From: Byssochlamys sp. IMV 00236
Lineage: Eukaryota; Ascomycota; Eurotiomycetes; Eurotiales; Thermoascaceae
NCBI GenBank assembly: GCA_001931875.2
Contig: MSJH02000714.1
Coordinates: 62,485 to 126,484 of the forward strand
Length of the DNA: 64,000 bases
Reading direction: 5' to 3'
Shown in pieces: positions 11,161-22,700 of the stretch (the stretch's first letter is position 1; each line of letters opens with the position of its first letter). A program made the position numbers and the translations under genes. The notes below the pieces were generated by a model. It searched no databases. It saw only the letters and a program-made list of their open reading frames with translations, and was not told the origin of the DNA.

Positions 11161-13408
11161 TTACAAATCGATAGTGGGAATTTCGGCCATATGCAACTTT
11201 GCGCTTCCATATGGTCGCAAGGTCGCATTAAACGCATCACCCAAGCACTTTCGATCCTCCTTCAGAATAGGCCATCCCGGAACCGATCCTCTGAATAACG
11301 GCCAGTCGATCAAACATGCTTTGGCTGTCATGTACATGGGCAACTGACCATCATCCCACGTCGGTTGAGGAAGAGCAGTGTTCTCGCCTCCGTCATAGTA
11401 AGTTATAGTTGAAGGATCAATGGCGACGTTCCACTCTGTGCTGTTTAACATCTGATAATCATGCGCCTGTGGTGGGTAAGTGCCAGGTGCGAAGGGTTGT
11501 TGATTGTTATAAAGCTTCGGTGGTCCCGACGAAACCACAGGAGGGATATGAATCGCGTATAGAAGCGGGCCCTGGTAAACGGCGATCGTGTCATTTGCGC
11601 GTGGCTCTGTGCGGAACTTCGAAGCTATCTCGCTGATATTATATTCGATGGTAGTGGTGCCCGGGGAAACTTCGATACCCCGTAAGCCAGATTTCGGGTC
11701 CAATTCACCCGCCTGTTGTCCCTTGTCTGAGCTGGAGATAGTACTTCCAGTCGCCCATCCCGGAACACGCACGTAAAATTCAAACGTCTTGTCTGTGGTT
11801 ATGGTATATGTCAATTCATTTCGAAATGGATAATCAGTCTGGCAGTCAACGGTGACATCTCCGCCAGCCACTTGAGTCTCGACATGACTTGGGCTCAGAA
11901 GAGCATGGACCAGTCCCGTCTCGCCCTTCTTTAACCAGCTATACATAGTGAACTTGGGATACCCTTGTGGATGGTTAACAGTACAACAAGGATAGTTCGG
12001 TTCCAGTCCGAAAGTCTGTCCCTGGGTATTCACATCCCAGAACGGGGTTGAAGAGAGGTTCTTAGAATACGGCTGGTTGGGCTGCGTCATATACTGGTGA
12101 CTCCACCAGTCCCCAGATACAGCAGCTGGAAGTGCGTTAAACGCCGCTCTCTCGGCTCGATCCGCGTAGTCGTTGTCGCCTATCGCGAAGTAGTTGTATG
12201 CGAGCGAGTATATGGTTTCAACATCTGTGCAGAGTTCCGATCCGTAGTAAGGATTAACGCCATCTAAACGTTCATCTGCCAGAATTGTACCAGATGCTGC
12301 ACCATGGTATTCGAATGTCCAGTCAACCTTATTCAGAATATAAGTCAGAACATGAAAAGAGCCTCAAGGGTAACCGCGCACATACGCCGTCTTTTGCTGT
12401 CTTAAGAAGACTGTCATTGAAAGTGGATCTTCGGAGGACCGCTGCTGCTTTCAAACCTACGACCGGTTCAGCATGAAAAAAGAAACTAAAGATCAATCAC
12501 TTGCCCTCAGCGACAGTAACGCCATGCAAGAACTGCCACTGATCAGTCGTCACCGATGCGGGAACATCGTAAAGATCTTGCGTGACATAAGTGCCATTGG
12601 TATACCAAGCCTCCCACTTCGATCCAAAATGGTGTATGAGATCGATATTCTCTTTCAAAATATCGGTCTGGTTACCAGGATAATGATCGATCAGCCACTG
12701 CAAACTAACCATCATGTCTTCAGTTCTCGAGATAAACCAGACATAATCCGAAGGGCTTAATTTGTCTCCTTCATGCCAAATCATCCCGGTACCATTATTC
12801 TTGAGCATTGTGTTCATCAACCTGTTAAAACGATGCATCGCGTCGATTATCGGTTTCTCATAAGTCGCATTCGCTTCGACCAAGTTAGTCCATCCAAGAA
12901 AAAGCAAGGTACGCGCCCAGATCATTCGTTCTCCACCAGCCAGCGTTTCCGGACCTATCCATCCATCAGACTGTATGCGGTCGATGATAGTATCGACAAC
13001 ATAATGCACATTGCTTTTCAATCGTTCGTCCTGTAGGGTATAAGAGAGCGGGACCATTGCATTTACCCAATATGGAAGCGCTTCGTTGAGGTCACTGTAT
13101 TCAGAGTCGCCGCCGATCCAGCTGGAATTTGCGACAAAGGACCAAAAGTCGAATAGGTGCCCACCAAGGCCAGCGGCGGATGTTTCGAGTTCTGTTCGAA
13201 GCCAGCCATTGGGTGTGACGCTGCCCAGAGGTAGGGGGTCGAGAGCAAATGGAACCACTGAGATATGGTCATGATCTATCCAGGATATTATTACATTAAA
13301 GGGCGTTCACATACACACCGCTTCAGTCTGTTTATTTGTTATCGCAAATGTCGCTGTCGAAGCAGAAAGCAACAGCAGTCCTCTCCATAAGTCAATGAGA
13401 CGCATCAT
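11161..13408 (-). CDS. Secreted glycoside hydrolase, GH127/DUF1680 type (putative beta-L-arabinofuranosidase)
   Basis: Four exons, 13408-13315, 13257-12505, 12456-12386 and 12327-11161, encode 694 residues. The first exon supplies a signal peptide (MMRLIDLWRGLLLLSASTAT...). The DUF1680 fold follows, starting LPLGSVTPNGWLRTEL. The zinc-cysteine active-site pattern of the family is kept: Glu337 and Cys339 in GSELC, and Cys420-Cys421 in YPCCTVNHP, matching the Glu-x-Cys...Cys-Cys set of bacterial GH127 enzymes, with Glu325 a candidate acid/base. The family removes L-arabinofuranose with retention, but fungal members are poorly tested, so the substrate is inferred. Intron 2 appears to use a GC donor (GCAAGT). 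The promoter has a TATA box and CreA-like sites. A sugar transporter lies upstream in the same orientation. The gene is full length and not RIP-affected. Confidence 0.85.
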
Positions 13409-13512
13409 GAACGTTTCTGGCAGCGAGTTGAAGTACGACGATATAAGCGTCGTCACTGACTATCACCATCAGTGAGTAGGTAATAAGCTGTCAGGTAATG
13501 CCAATGCGCGGC

Positions 13513-13520
13513 TATTTATA
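13513..13520 (-). promoter_or_regulatory. TATA box of the GH127 gene
   Basis: TATAAATA on the minus strand, about 105 bp upstream of the ATG at 13408. An ATTGG (reverse CCAAT) lies close by at 13501-13505. Confidence 0.55.
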
Positions 13521-13611
13521 CCTGCTGAATGTCCTCCATCTTGGCGAAGATACTAAGACTTTGGACTCGATGATATATCATTGCTCAGAAGTCCTCTCTA
13601 GCTGCTTTGTT

Positions 13612-13629
13612 CCCCCACAATGGCGGGGG
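13612..13629. promoter_or_regulatory. Paired CreA-like carbon-repression motifs
   Basis: CCCCCAC (reverse GTGGGGG) and GCGGGGG lie a few bases apart in opposite orientation. Both fit the CreA consensus SYGGRG, about 205-220 bp upstream of the hydrolase start. Closely spaced pairs are what is usually needed for CreA repression in aspergilli. Motif evidence only. Confidence 0.45.
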
Positions 13630-13702
13630 TCGCACGTCCAAAATGTAACATTACAGGCTAGAATTAGAACACAGTAAGAAATGATTCGACAATCCCCTAT
13701 AC

Positions 13703-13709
13703 TTTAGCC
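13703..13709 (-). promoter_or_regulatory. XlnR-like GGCTAAA motif
   Basis: GGCTAAA on the minus strand, about 295 bp upstream of the hydrolase ATG, matches the core bound by the xylanase/arabinanase activator XlnR. One short motif is weak evidence. Confidence 0.3.
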
Positions 13710-13717
13710 AATCGGTT

Positions 13718-14474
13718 ATAAAGAGATCTAGAAAGCTAGTCATGCGCGATGCCCTTCGGTCAGGTTAGTCAAGTTCACTTTCTGGGGATACGATAGTACG
13801 GAGGTACTGAACAGAAATGATCTACGTCAATGCTTGTTCCGCTTCGGAGAAAACTAATGCCATCAACGAGATGGGATGGACCCGAACTTCGTAGTAAGAA
13901 AATGATATTAACCATTAATATAGACTAGTCGAACTGTAGATCATACCAGTTTTCATGTTGCACCCGGCGTGGTACTATGTCGTTGGTCTGGAGCTCGTAT
14001 ATACGTCAGCTGACGGTTTTGATAATGGATATGTTGGAGGGGGTACGGCTATTATGTCAGATAACTATGGAGTAACTGCGTGGACAAAGCCTGCATGTTA
14101 TATATCTAAACGATCTACGGCTGAATGGCAGTTATGGGAAGATGTCTTACCAGCTCAAATACTGGTGAAAGTGCTGCAGTGCTCAGCTCCCTGTATTGGA
14201 TCGAATAGCATACTAAAGTCGCAATCCATATTAAGCTGCGCGCTGCTAGAGTCAAGCTTCGGAGTTAACCGAAATCCCTACTGGAAGCCAAATTCGTCAG
14301 TTGACTTGTCAAATTTAACCGAAGGGCATACTGACCGAGTTAGATACATTCATTAAGTCCATTTTTGTCTTTAGTTTCATTTCTCAGTTACTAACGGTAT
14401 CACATATGAGCTCGCATCGAGAAGTCTATATTCAATCCACATTAGGCCTAAGGCATCATGTTCATAACTCTGTC
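13718..14474. other. Intergenic region between hydrolase and transporter
   Basis: Probably the remaining upstream region of the hydrolase plus the 3' flank of the transporter. A 133-codon open frame at 13955-14356 (+) has no family signal. The 12-mer ATGCCCTTCGGT (13749-13760) recurs inverted at 14318-14329, perhaps a remnant of a small inverted-repeat element. Confidence 0.4.
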
Positions 14475-16399
14475 TCAAGCAGTTTCTATCTCAGCAGATT
14501 TCCCTGCTAACTCCTCCTTTGCAGATGTTCCAAATTCCGTCTCACGTTCATGATGCTTGCGTTCCACAGTTCTACCTCCTTTGCTGGTCCACACGCCACC
14601 AGTGATACCACCGTTATCAAAAAGATGGTCAATATCTTCTAGCTCTAGCTGGTTTGTCTCAGGGAAGAAGCAGTACACAATCGGAATCCATAGGAAGCAG
14701 AAAACAGCGAAGATAATAAATGTCCGCCATTGAATGTTCGCAATGGCGATGGGTGTGATTTGCACAACGGTGAAGACGCACATCCAGTTAATGAAGGAAC
14801 CTAGAGCCTGACCTTTCGACCGGATACGGGTCGTCGTAACTTCAGAAGGATAGAACCACGGTACTGGTAACCATCCAATACCAAGGAAGATCTGGAAGAG
14901 GAACACCATGGCTGTGGCTCCGTAGGCGGTAGACTTGGTTTCTCTGGAGAGTAGGATGGCTACAAGACTGAAGCAGAGACAGAGCCCTGATGCAGAGAAC
15001 ATCAGAAGAGTCCGACGCCCGAATTTGTCCATTGCCTATCATACTATTAGTGGTTTCACGGCCGAGCTTTATGAGGTGCGTTGCTCACCCAGAGAGGAAT
15101 TATGGATCCCACGAGATAGGTCAGGGAAGTGCACCCTCCAAGAATTAAGCTGAGGGTTCTCGACAGTCCCATAGTCTGCTGGTATACGACAGGTGCGTAA
15201 TAGTTTATCATGTTGGAGCCAGTGAACTGTTGCATGACGTTGACAGCCATGCATAGGACAACGCGTCGGAAGTTCTGCACTTTGCCTCCCGTCAAAAGCT
15301 CGCTGTATCGGAAAGGGCCTCCAGCACTCTCGGTCTCAATTCCGGTCTCTATCTGCCTCCTGAAATAGACGACATCGGGGTGATCGGACGTGACATTCTT
15401 TCCGGGATGCAGGCGGGCAAGGACCTCTCCGGCGGCATTGTTATGGTTATTTAGAATGAGATAACGAGGTGTTTCAGGCAGCGGCACCATCTGAAGAACA
15501 AGAAGGATTGCGAAGAAAGCTTGAAATGCAATTGGGAAGCGCCATTGAACTGAGCCGTCGACGTAACTAAACATCGCTGTCAGAATGAATCATATTATGG
15601 AGTCGGGTATGTCAATCGTACCTGAATCCAAAGTCAAGCCAATATGCTATACATAGGCCGACAATTGTCACCGTACCCTGCAAGCTCAGCAACATTCCTC
15701 TCTTGGAAGGATCGCAAAGCTCGCTCTGGTAAGCGGGGATGTTAGAGCTATTTAACCCGTTTCCCTGTTAAGAGCCCAGCGTCAGAATCGGCTCCAATAG
15801 AATGATGTCAGCCCTAAACTCGACGTACAACACCCGTTACTATCCTTCCCACCAACAACTGGGCTAGTGTAGTCGATGAAGCAAGAATTATGGTCCCAAT
15901 GATCATTATGGCACCTCCAAGCATGATCATGAACTTCCGGCCGGCACGATCGCCGAGGAAAAGAGATCCAAGCGATCCAACAGCACAGCCAATCTAATGC
16001 ATCGAAAATTAAGTAACGTCCCATTGGTATGTGTGTCATTTCTTTCCTGGTTAGATAGCCTTACATCGTACACTGAGACGATTATCCCCTGTAGATTTGA
16101 ATCGGGAGAGTTGAAGTCTTTTCCGAACTGGTTATTGGCCCCGATGATGCCGCTCATCACGCCCCTATACAATATACACTGTTAGTTGACTGGTTGACAG
16201 ATGGATCGCGTGCATTTATTTCACAGATGGCGACATACTGATCGTATCCAAGAAGTAAAAAGCCCTGGCAGCTTGCCGCTGTCACGCAATATCGGTTAGT
16301 CGCATGATGAGATGTAGGAATCCTGGGAATAGACGTACCAGTAATAGCCCAAGAGAGCCATTTCCCTCTTAGCCAATTTGCTCCTGTGACCAAGAACAT
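14475..16399 (-). CDS. MFS sugar transporter (sugar porter family)
   Basis: Seven exons, 16399-16339, 16278-16239, 16164-16065, 15993-15829, 15764-15622, 15566-15089 and 15035-14475, encode 515 residues, the usual length for fungal sugar porters with 12 membrane helices. Signature motifs appear in order: GFLLLGYDQGVMSG in helix 1, GDRAGRKF after helix 2, IPAYQSELCDPSKRG after helix 4, PETPRYL at the central loop, QQFTGSNMINYYAP in helix 7, DKFGRR after helix 8, and WFYPSE before the FFPET end motif. These define a plasma-membrane proton-coupled hexose/pentose/oligosaccharide carrier, but the substrate cannot be read from sequence. The gene lies upstream of the secreted GH127 enzyme on the same strand, so it may import the released sugar. 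All six introns have GT-AG ends and restore one open frame. Confidence 0.9.
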
Positions 16400-18009
16400 G
16401 ACTTTTGAAGCGAAGCACGATCATAAGCTCTATTCTGGAATAGATACACCAAAAACGAGGATAGAATGTGTATACATAACTATCGCTCTCCCCTCGGATA
16501 ATATTCACACGAGCTCATGGCATTACGACACCCCATGGAGTCCATCAAGGACTCGGGGTATTCTAACCCGGTGGTACAAAGAGTGCTACACCATAACATC
16601 CTATTCCAAAATTAGACATCCGCGCGATGATCTGGGGGAATGCGGGCGTATCTGCGGGGAGAAGCTGGGGTTAAACGTGGAGAGGCGTTGAGTGGATGTG
16701 ACATTGCGGAGAAATGCCGATCCTGTTCGTCTGACATGGTTTCGCTGTCTCGCGCTATTCTTTCCCCGAGTGGCCTACGTAATGGACACCGTTGATTCCA
16801 TTGCAAAGAAGAGACTCTTAGCAGCGCAATTACTATAGTGCCAGAAGAACTTCGTTATTAGAAAGACATCAGAAAAGCACCCAAAGCTGTTCGGCTACTA
16901 TATACTTATGGTAGATAATCGCTTTACAACTGGAAATAGCGTTTCTGATCCTCGGTTTATCAACGTTAGTCACAGACTTGGTAGACATTTCAATGTTCAA
17001 GGGTCCCTTTATTCTACAATATGTGATATTTGTGTATTTATGATCTATGGTGCAGTATCCGATCGGGTGGGGATTGGCATATCGAACATGTGCCGTGCAA
17101 TAGGTACAGTCCTGGCGCTATTTTTTGGTTTTTGGCATTACATTTTCTAGTCAGTGGTCCCGGATTGCCTGTGATTTTTAGTGCAGAAAATGTTTCGATG
17201 CCAGTCTATAGAAGATTACATTAGATCTAGATACAAAGATCATAATTATTGTCATAGCTAAGGAGGTTACCAAAATAGCCTTGGCCCGAGAAATTGGTTG
17301 TGGCGATAGTCGCGGCGATGTCATACAGCTTTACCCGTGTGATAAGGAGACCGTCCAGAGGCATATCGATATGCTCCTTATAAATCCTGCGTCGCAGAGT
17401 GAAGGGAATAGCGTGTTCCTTCGAGAAGCAAGTGATGGATGGATTATTGGCGTCGGCGTTGGCGTCTTGGCTGGCACCGTGGCTGGGGAGATCAAGGGGA
17501 TCGTTGACCCTACTATGAATGAAGAGCGTAGGCGAAAACTCCAAATATCAGAGTTGTAAATAGGCCGCCAATACTTGAAAAGTCCATCTTTACAGCGGAG
17601 GGTTGTCCTTTGCGGTGTCGTTAGCCAGCAGATAGTAACTCTATAGCATAGTGGTACTGATATACTAAGGAGGTTAAGATGCGCTGGGGCTTAGATCCTG
17701 ACAGACCCTCCTAAGATCTAGCTAGATGTTACGAACTTCCTCAGGAAGGACTTCGAGACTTGATCTCCCAAGCGTCCTGGGATCTAGTTATTGACTCATC
17801 AAGAGCCCCGGGACCTACTAATTAACTAAATAGTCTTTAGAGGCCCGTTGAGGGACTACTTTGAAAATCTATTAGATAAATCAAATGTACACACCTGGAA
17901 TAAATTTATACCATTTAACATAGCGGGGCTATTGACCGTTATAGCAGGTAAATTTCCGCGGAAGGTCTTTCGTTGTAAGCGTTACAACTTCGGGACGACC
18001 CACGCGGTT
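16400..18009. other. Intergenic region between the transporter and the TIR element
   Basis: The left part should contain the transporter promoter. Open frames at 16908-17150 and 17281-17559 (+) lack family resemblance and splice support. From about 17640 to 18003 there are several short inverted repeats, for example ATCTAGCTAGAT at 17716-17727 and CTTCCTcAGGAAG at 17736-17748. I cannot assign a gene. Confidence 0.45.
18004..18009. repeat. Left target-site duplication (GCGGTT) of the TIR element
   Basis: GCGGTT recurs at 36862-36867 directly outside the right terminal inverted repeat. With the adjoining C it could be read as a 7-bp duplication. Confidence 0.8.
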
Positions 18010-18130
18010 GGGGACGTCTTATAATTCCGACACCTAGCTAACGCCGGCCCAAATTAGTTTTCTACTAAAAAACTCAAATTCCTTAGGTAATCCCCTATTA
18101 TTTTGAGAATTCAACGCAAATACATCTGTC
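18010..18130 (+). repeat. Left terminal inverted repeat
   Basis: The inverted match to 36741-36861 is nearly perfect for the first 100 bp and then decays through transitions only. The flanking host DNA has normal GC content. Confidence 0.88.
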
Positions 18131-19545
18131 TCCTTATTTCCCACATCTTAATTATTCCCCCTTCCTTTCTAGATTGATTTAAAGCTTTTCAGTTCAGTAT
18201 ATTTTAACCTATTATAGTAATATAGCAATTACTATAAAATTAAATACTCTAGTTAATCCCCTAAGCGGGGATGCCCTTATAAAATTAAGTCTCTTACTAC
18301 TGCTAGCATATTTTAATATCTTTTATTTAAACCTCTTTAGTCTAAAATATAATTAGCCGATTATAATATTATCTGCTAAATTTAAATCTATACTTTTTTA
18401 TATTAATAATATAGTTATCCTTAATTAGAAGCGTGCTAAACTCTAAAACCTAATAATATATTATTATTTATATTGCCTTTAGTAGAAAAAGGACTATATT
18501 CTTAGTATTACTTTTAATTAACACTAATATTAGTAAATAATACTGAAATAAATAAGCTATCTCTTTAAAATAAAAGTTATAAATAATAAGAAAACTATAA
18601 TAATTAAGCTTATTAATAATACTTATAACTATAATTATAAAGCTTTAAAATATAAAGTTATTAATATTATATAAGCTCTTATTATTATAGAGGTAGAAAA
18701 AAGATATAGGCCTAAGAAAGTAAAGAATAACTTACTTAATACTTAAAATAGAAATTATAAAGCTATTATTAATATTAGTAAAGCTATTCTATTTATTTAA
18801 AATATTTATAATATAGGTTAATCTTATCTTAAGTAATATCTTAATTTAAAATTTAATAGAGCTATTAATCTATAAGAAATCTAAATAAATTATTTTTATA
18901 ATCTGTTGCTTAAAAAGAACTAGCGTATATAGTTATTAAATATAGTCTATAAAGATAGTAAATATTCTTATATCCTTATATTTATTTAAGAGAAATTACT
19001 TACTTACTTAATTTACTATAGCTATTTAATAATTATAAATTCTATCTATAAAACTAATATTCTTTAATAATATTTAATAACTTTAATAGTTTATAATAAG
19101 TATTTATCCTAAATCTTAACTATATTTATAGTCTATAATAAGCAGGATAATAATATCCTTGCTATAAGCCTTTATTAGGTTAAGAGATAGTATTCTTAGC
19201 GCTAGCTTCTTTATTATATATTAATAGATAATTCCGCAGGCAAATAATCTATAGTTAAAAAGGCCTTTAAAAGCCTGCAGGATAGTAAGCAAAAAATAAA
19301 TTATTTATTATATATAGTATATTTAGAGTAAATCTTAATAAAATAATTTAATAAGTATTTTAATTTTTAAAGTTATATAATAGGCATTATCTAATTATCT
19401 TATATCCGCTTATTTACCTAAGTAGCTATCTTAATTACCTCGCCTACTTAGCTATCTTAACTGCTTTAATTACTCTAATTAACTTATTTATCTCTCTAGG
19501 CAAGTAAAAATATAAAGCTATCTTTTAGCATTTATAAACTGCCCT

Positions 19546-19550
19546 ATATA
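19546..19550. repeat. Target-site duplication (ATATA) of gypsy element 2, left
   Basis: ATATA occurs at 19546-19550 and at 27057-27061, directly outside the two LTRs. The sequence is low complexity, so support comes mainly from its exact position. Confidence 0.55.
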
Positions 19551-19714
19551 TAATATAGATATAGGCGTACAATACTACCTTAGCATCGCCTGCCTGCTAC
19601 CTTAGTAGGGTATAAAGATATAAGGCATAGAAGCCTCAGGCAACGATTAGCTATATAGTTACTTCCTTATATAGCTAATAGAAGAATAACTTCTTTATCC
19701 CCTATACTGTAATA
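19551..19714 (+). repeat. 5' LTR of gypsy element 2
   Basis: 164 bp. By my count 20 differences from 26893-27056, all transitions. Confidence 0.88.
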
Positions 19715-19730
19715 ATTTAGTAGCATATTA
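19715..19730 (+). other. Primer-binding site of gypsy element 2
   Basis: ATTTAGTAGCATATTA directly follows the LTR and keeps the TRGTAGCATAT core seen after the 5' LTRs of elements 1 and 3. Confidence 0.55.
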
Positions 19731-22700
19731 AGGTTATCTAGGGCCTAACTATTATTAAGAATATCTTAAAAACTATTATAGTAATTTGCTATACTATTTA
19801 ATTATTATCTTAAACTAGCTTTTAATGCTAATAGATTATCTATAGTCTTTTTTCTATTATATATAAAGTTATCTATTATTATTAGAAATCTTTATATTAT
19901 TTATTCTTTTTATTAAGATTTATCTTAATATTATTTAGTTCTGCCTCTATTAGCTTTAATTTAATATCTCTTATTAAAATATTTATATTAAGCTATTTCT
20001 TTATATATTTTACGCCTAGAGATACTATAGGTTAGCTAAGAATATTTATATCTAAAGCCCTATTTTTATTATTAGAATCCTATATTATATTATTAGTTTT
20101 ATTATTTTTATCTTTAGTATTATTATAAATTAGCTTTAGTCTCTTTTATTAAATATTTTACCTAGAGAAGTTAAGATTAAGCCTCTATAATAAACTAGCC
20201 TTTAGAAGAAATAGATTAAAGCTAATATCTCTTTATACTATTTAGAGAGATATTAGAGCTTATATATAGTCTAGTAGCTTTTTAAAAATAGTAACTTCTT
20301 AATTTAGAGATTAGCTTAACTATAAGATTATTAATCTTATTAATTTTATCTTATTTTATTACCCGGGATATAACTTCTTAAAGTATATTTTATTAGCTTA
20401 TATTAAGGTATTCTAAATTAAGTTATAGGTATTACTTTCTTAAATAAAATAATTTATATTTCTTACATTATAAGTAATAGATTAATTTATTCTTTATAGC
20501 GCTATTAAAGACTTCTTTAAATTTATAATAATATTAATAGAATATTTTACTTTCTAAAAATAGCAGTTTATTATAATAGACTTAATTAATTTTATATTAG
20601 AACTTATATAGCTACTAAGTAAACTATATTCTATATATTTTTATAATACCTCTATAACTTTATTATAAGATAAATACTAATAAGAGTAACTTAGGTTATA
20701 AATTCTAGTTATAATACCTCCTTAATTAGCCTTACTCGATCTAGTTCTTAGACTTTAAAATTCTATTTTTTAGAGCTAAGGAGCTAGATATTAAAGGGTC
20801 TTATTATTTAATTTATTGCGTTTTTTCCTAGATTTACCGCTATATTATTTAGGTAAAGCCTTAATATAGTTAGCAGCGAATATTAATAGTATAGTAAATA
20901 TTACTAACCCGGCTATACCTCTAGTACTACTAGCTACTAACTCTAATATTATATTAATAGAGATATTCTAGTAAATAATAGAATTAAATTAGTAAATAGT
21001 AGAAAATATAAGGGCTATATTAGACTAAAATTACTAAATAATAGAATACCTTATAAGTTAGAATAATATAGTATAAAATAATATAGCTTAAAATAATAGC
21101 TAATTTAGCTATTAATAGTAGTAATACTAATATTAATAGCAATAATATTAATAACAGCAAGATTAATAATAATAACTAGTTTAAAACTAAACTCTTAGCT
21201 ATAATCTTTTAGTAAATTTAAATGCTAGATTTACTCTAGAGATACTAATAAGCGCTATAATTAATAGTGCGCTATAAAAGCAGGTAGAGCTAAGATATTT
21301 CTACCCTAATTTAAGTAATAAAGACTATATCGAAACAGGTCCTATTATAATAGTAGGAAGCTATATTTATTATAGGGATATTTATATTTTTACTAATTAA
21401 ATCTATAATTTAGCTATAATAAAAGGAGAATCTATTATATAAAGCTATATTTAAATATTCCTATATAGCTTAGCCCTATAATAATATATAGTTAAGCTCT
21501 CTAAATATAACTATAAAATACTACGTATACGTCTTATTAAAGAAGGTTAGATCTTATAGTTTATAAAATATTTTAAGGTTAATACTATAACTGCTATAAA
21601 ATAGCTTAAGTCTTTATATTATACTATATAAAATATTATAGCTAGCTGAATTCTCTAAGGGTTTATTTAATAAGTATTATATTTATTGTATACTATAGGA
21701 ATAAAGGAAATATATAGTTAATTATTAGCTATATAAAACAGATTTTCCTTATTTTTTAAGCATAATATATAAGTATTATAAGAGAATACTATAGTATCTA
21801 AATTTATTAAAATAGTTAAAGAAGCCTATATAATATAGTAAAAGTAAGTAGATAAGAATTAATATTATTATTAGTAATATAATTATAATAATACTTAAAC
21901 CTTTTCTTATTATTCTCTCTTCTTAAATTTTTTAAGGTAAAATTAAAGTAATGCTAATAATACTAATTAGACTAGAGATAGAGCCCTATAATAGTTTATA
22001 CAGACTAGAAATTAAGGCTATAATTATCCTAACTATGCGAATATAATACTCTATTAATAAAACTAATTTAATATATAAATATAATAATATTAGACTTAAA
22101 ATCTAGGCTAACCCCTAATATAATTACGCTAGTTCCTATAATATAGTAACTAGAACTAGTAATATTAAGCGCTAAACCGGTATAGAAATAATAATTAAGG
22201 TCTTTATCTTTTAGTATAGCTTTAAGCTATAGCCTATTTAAGTATTAAAATAAGTTAAGCTATAAATACTATAGATAGGAACTATAGTTAATAAGGTTAT
22301 AATATACTTAGCTTAGAAGTATATAATATAGTACCTCTTAATTAAACCCTAGATCTAATTAATTTTTCTAAAGAATATAATAACTATTACTATTAAAATA
22401 GTTACTAAGATAAATATAATAATTCTTAGTATATAGACTATAGTAAAGATAACTATAATACCTATATTAACTATATTATACTATAAATTGCTTTATATTT
22501 AAATACTAGCTATATTAAGTAGTCTTCTAGTTAAATAATAAGCTCTATAATTATCTATATAATACTAATTATTATTAAAAATTAATATTATATTCTCTTA
22601 TTATTAAAGCCTTTAATATTATATTATTTAATATTATATTATATAATATTATATTACCTATTACTATGCGCATAATTATAACTATATTATAACTTATTAT

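Noticed and set aside
12497..13258. Start of the GH127 protein at 13258
   Set aside because: That position is a GTG inside the splice junction. An upstream exon with signal peptide joins in frame, so the ATG at 13408 is preferred.
13955..14356. 133-codon open frame between hydrolase and transporter
   Set aside because: No recognisable domain, composition unlike the neighbours, no splice partners; likely chance.
16908..17559. Open frames of 80 and 92 codons upstream of the TIR element
   Set aside because: No family resemblance and no coherent joining. The GVGVGVLAGTVAGE segment looks membrane-like, but one segment is not enough to call a gene.
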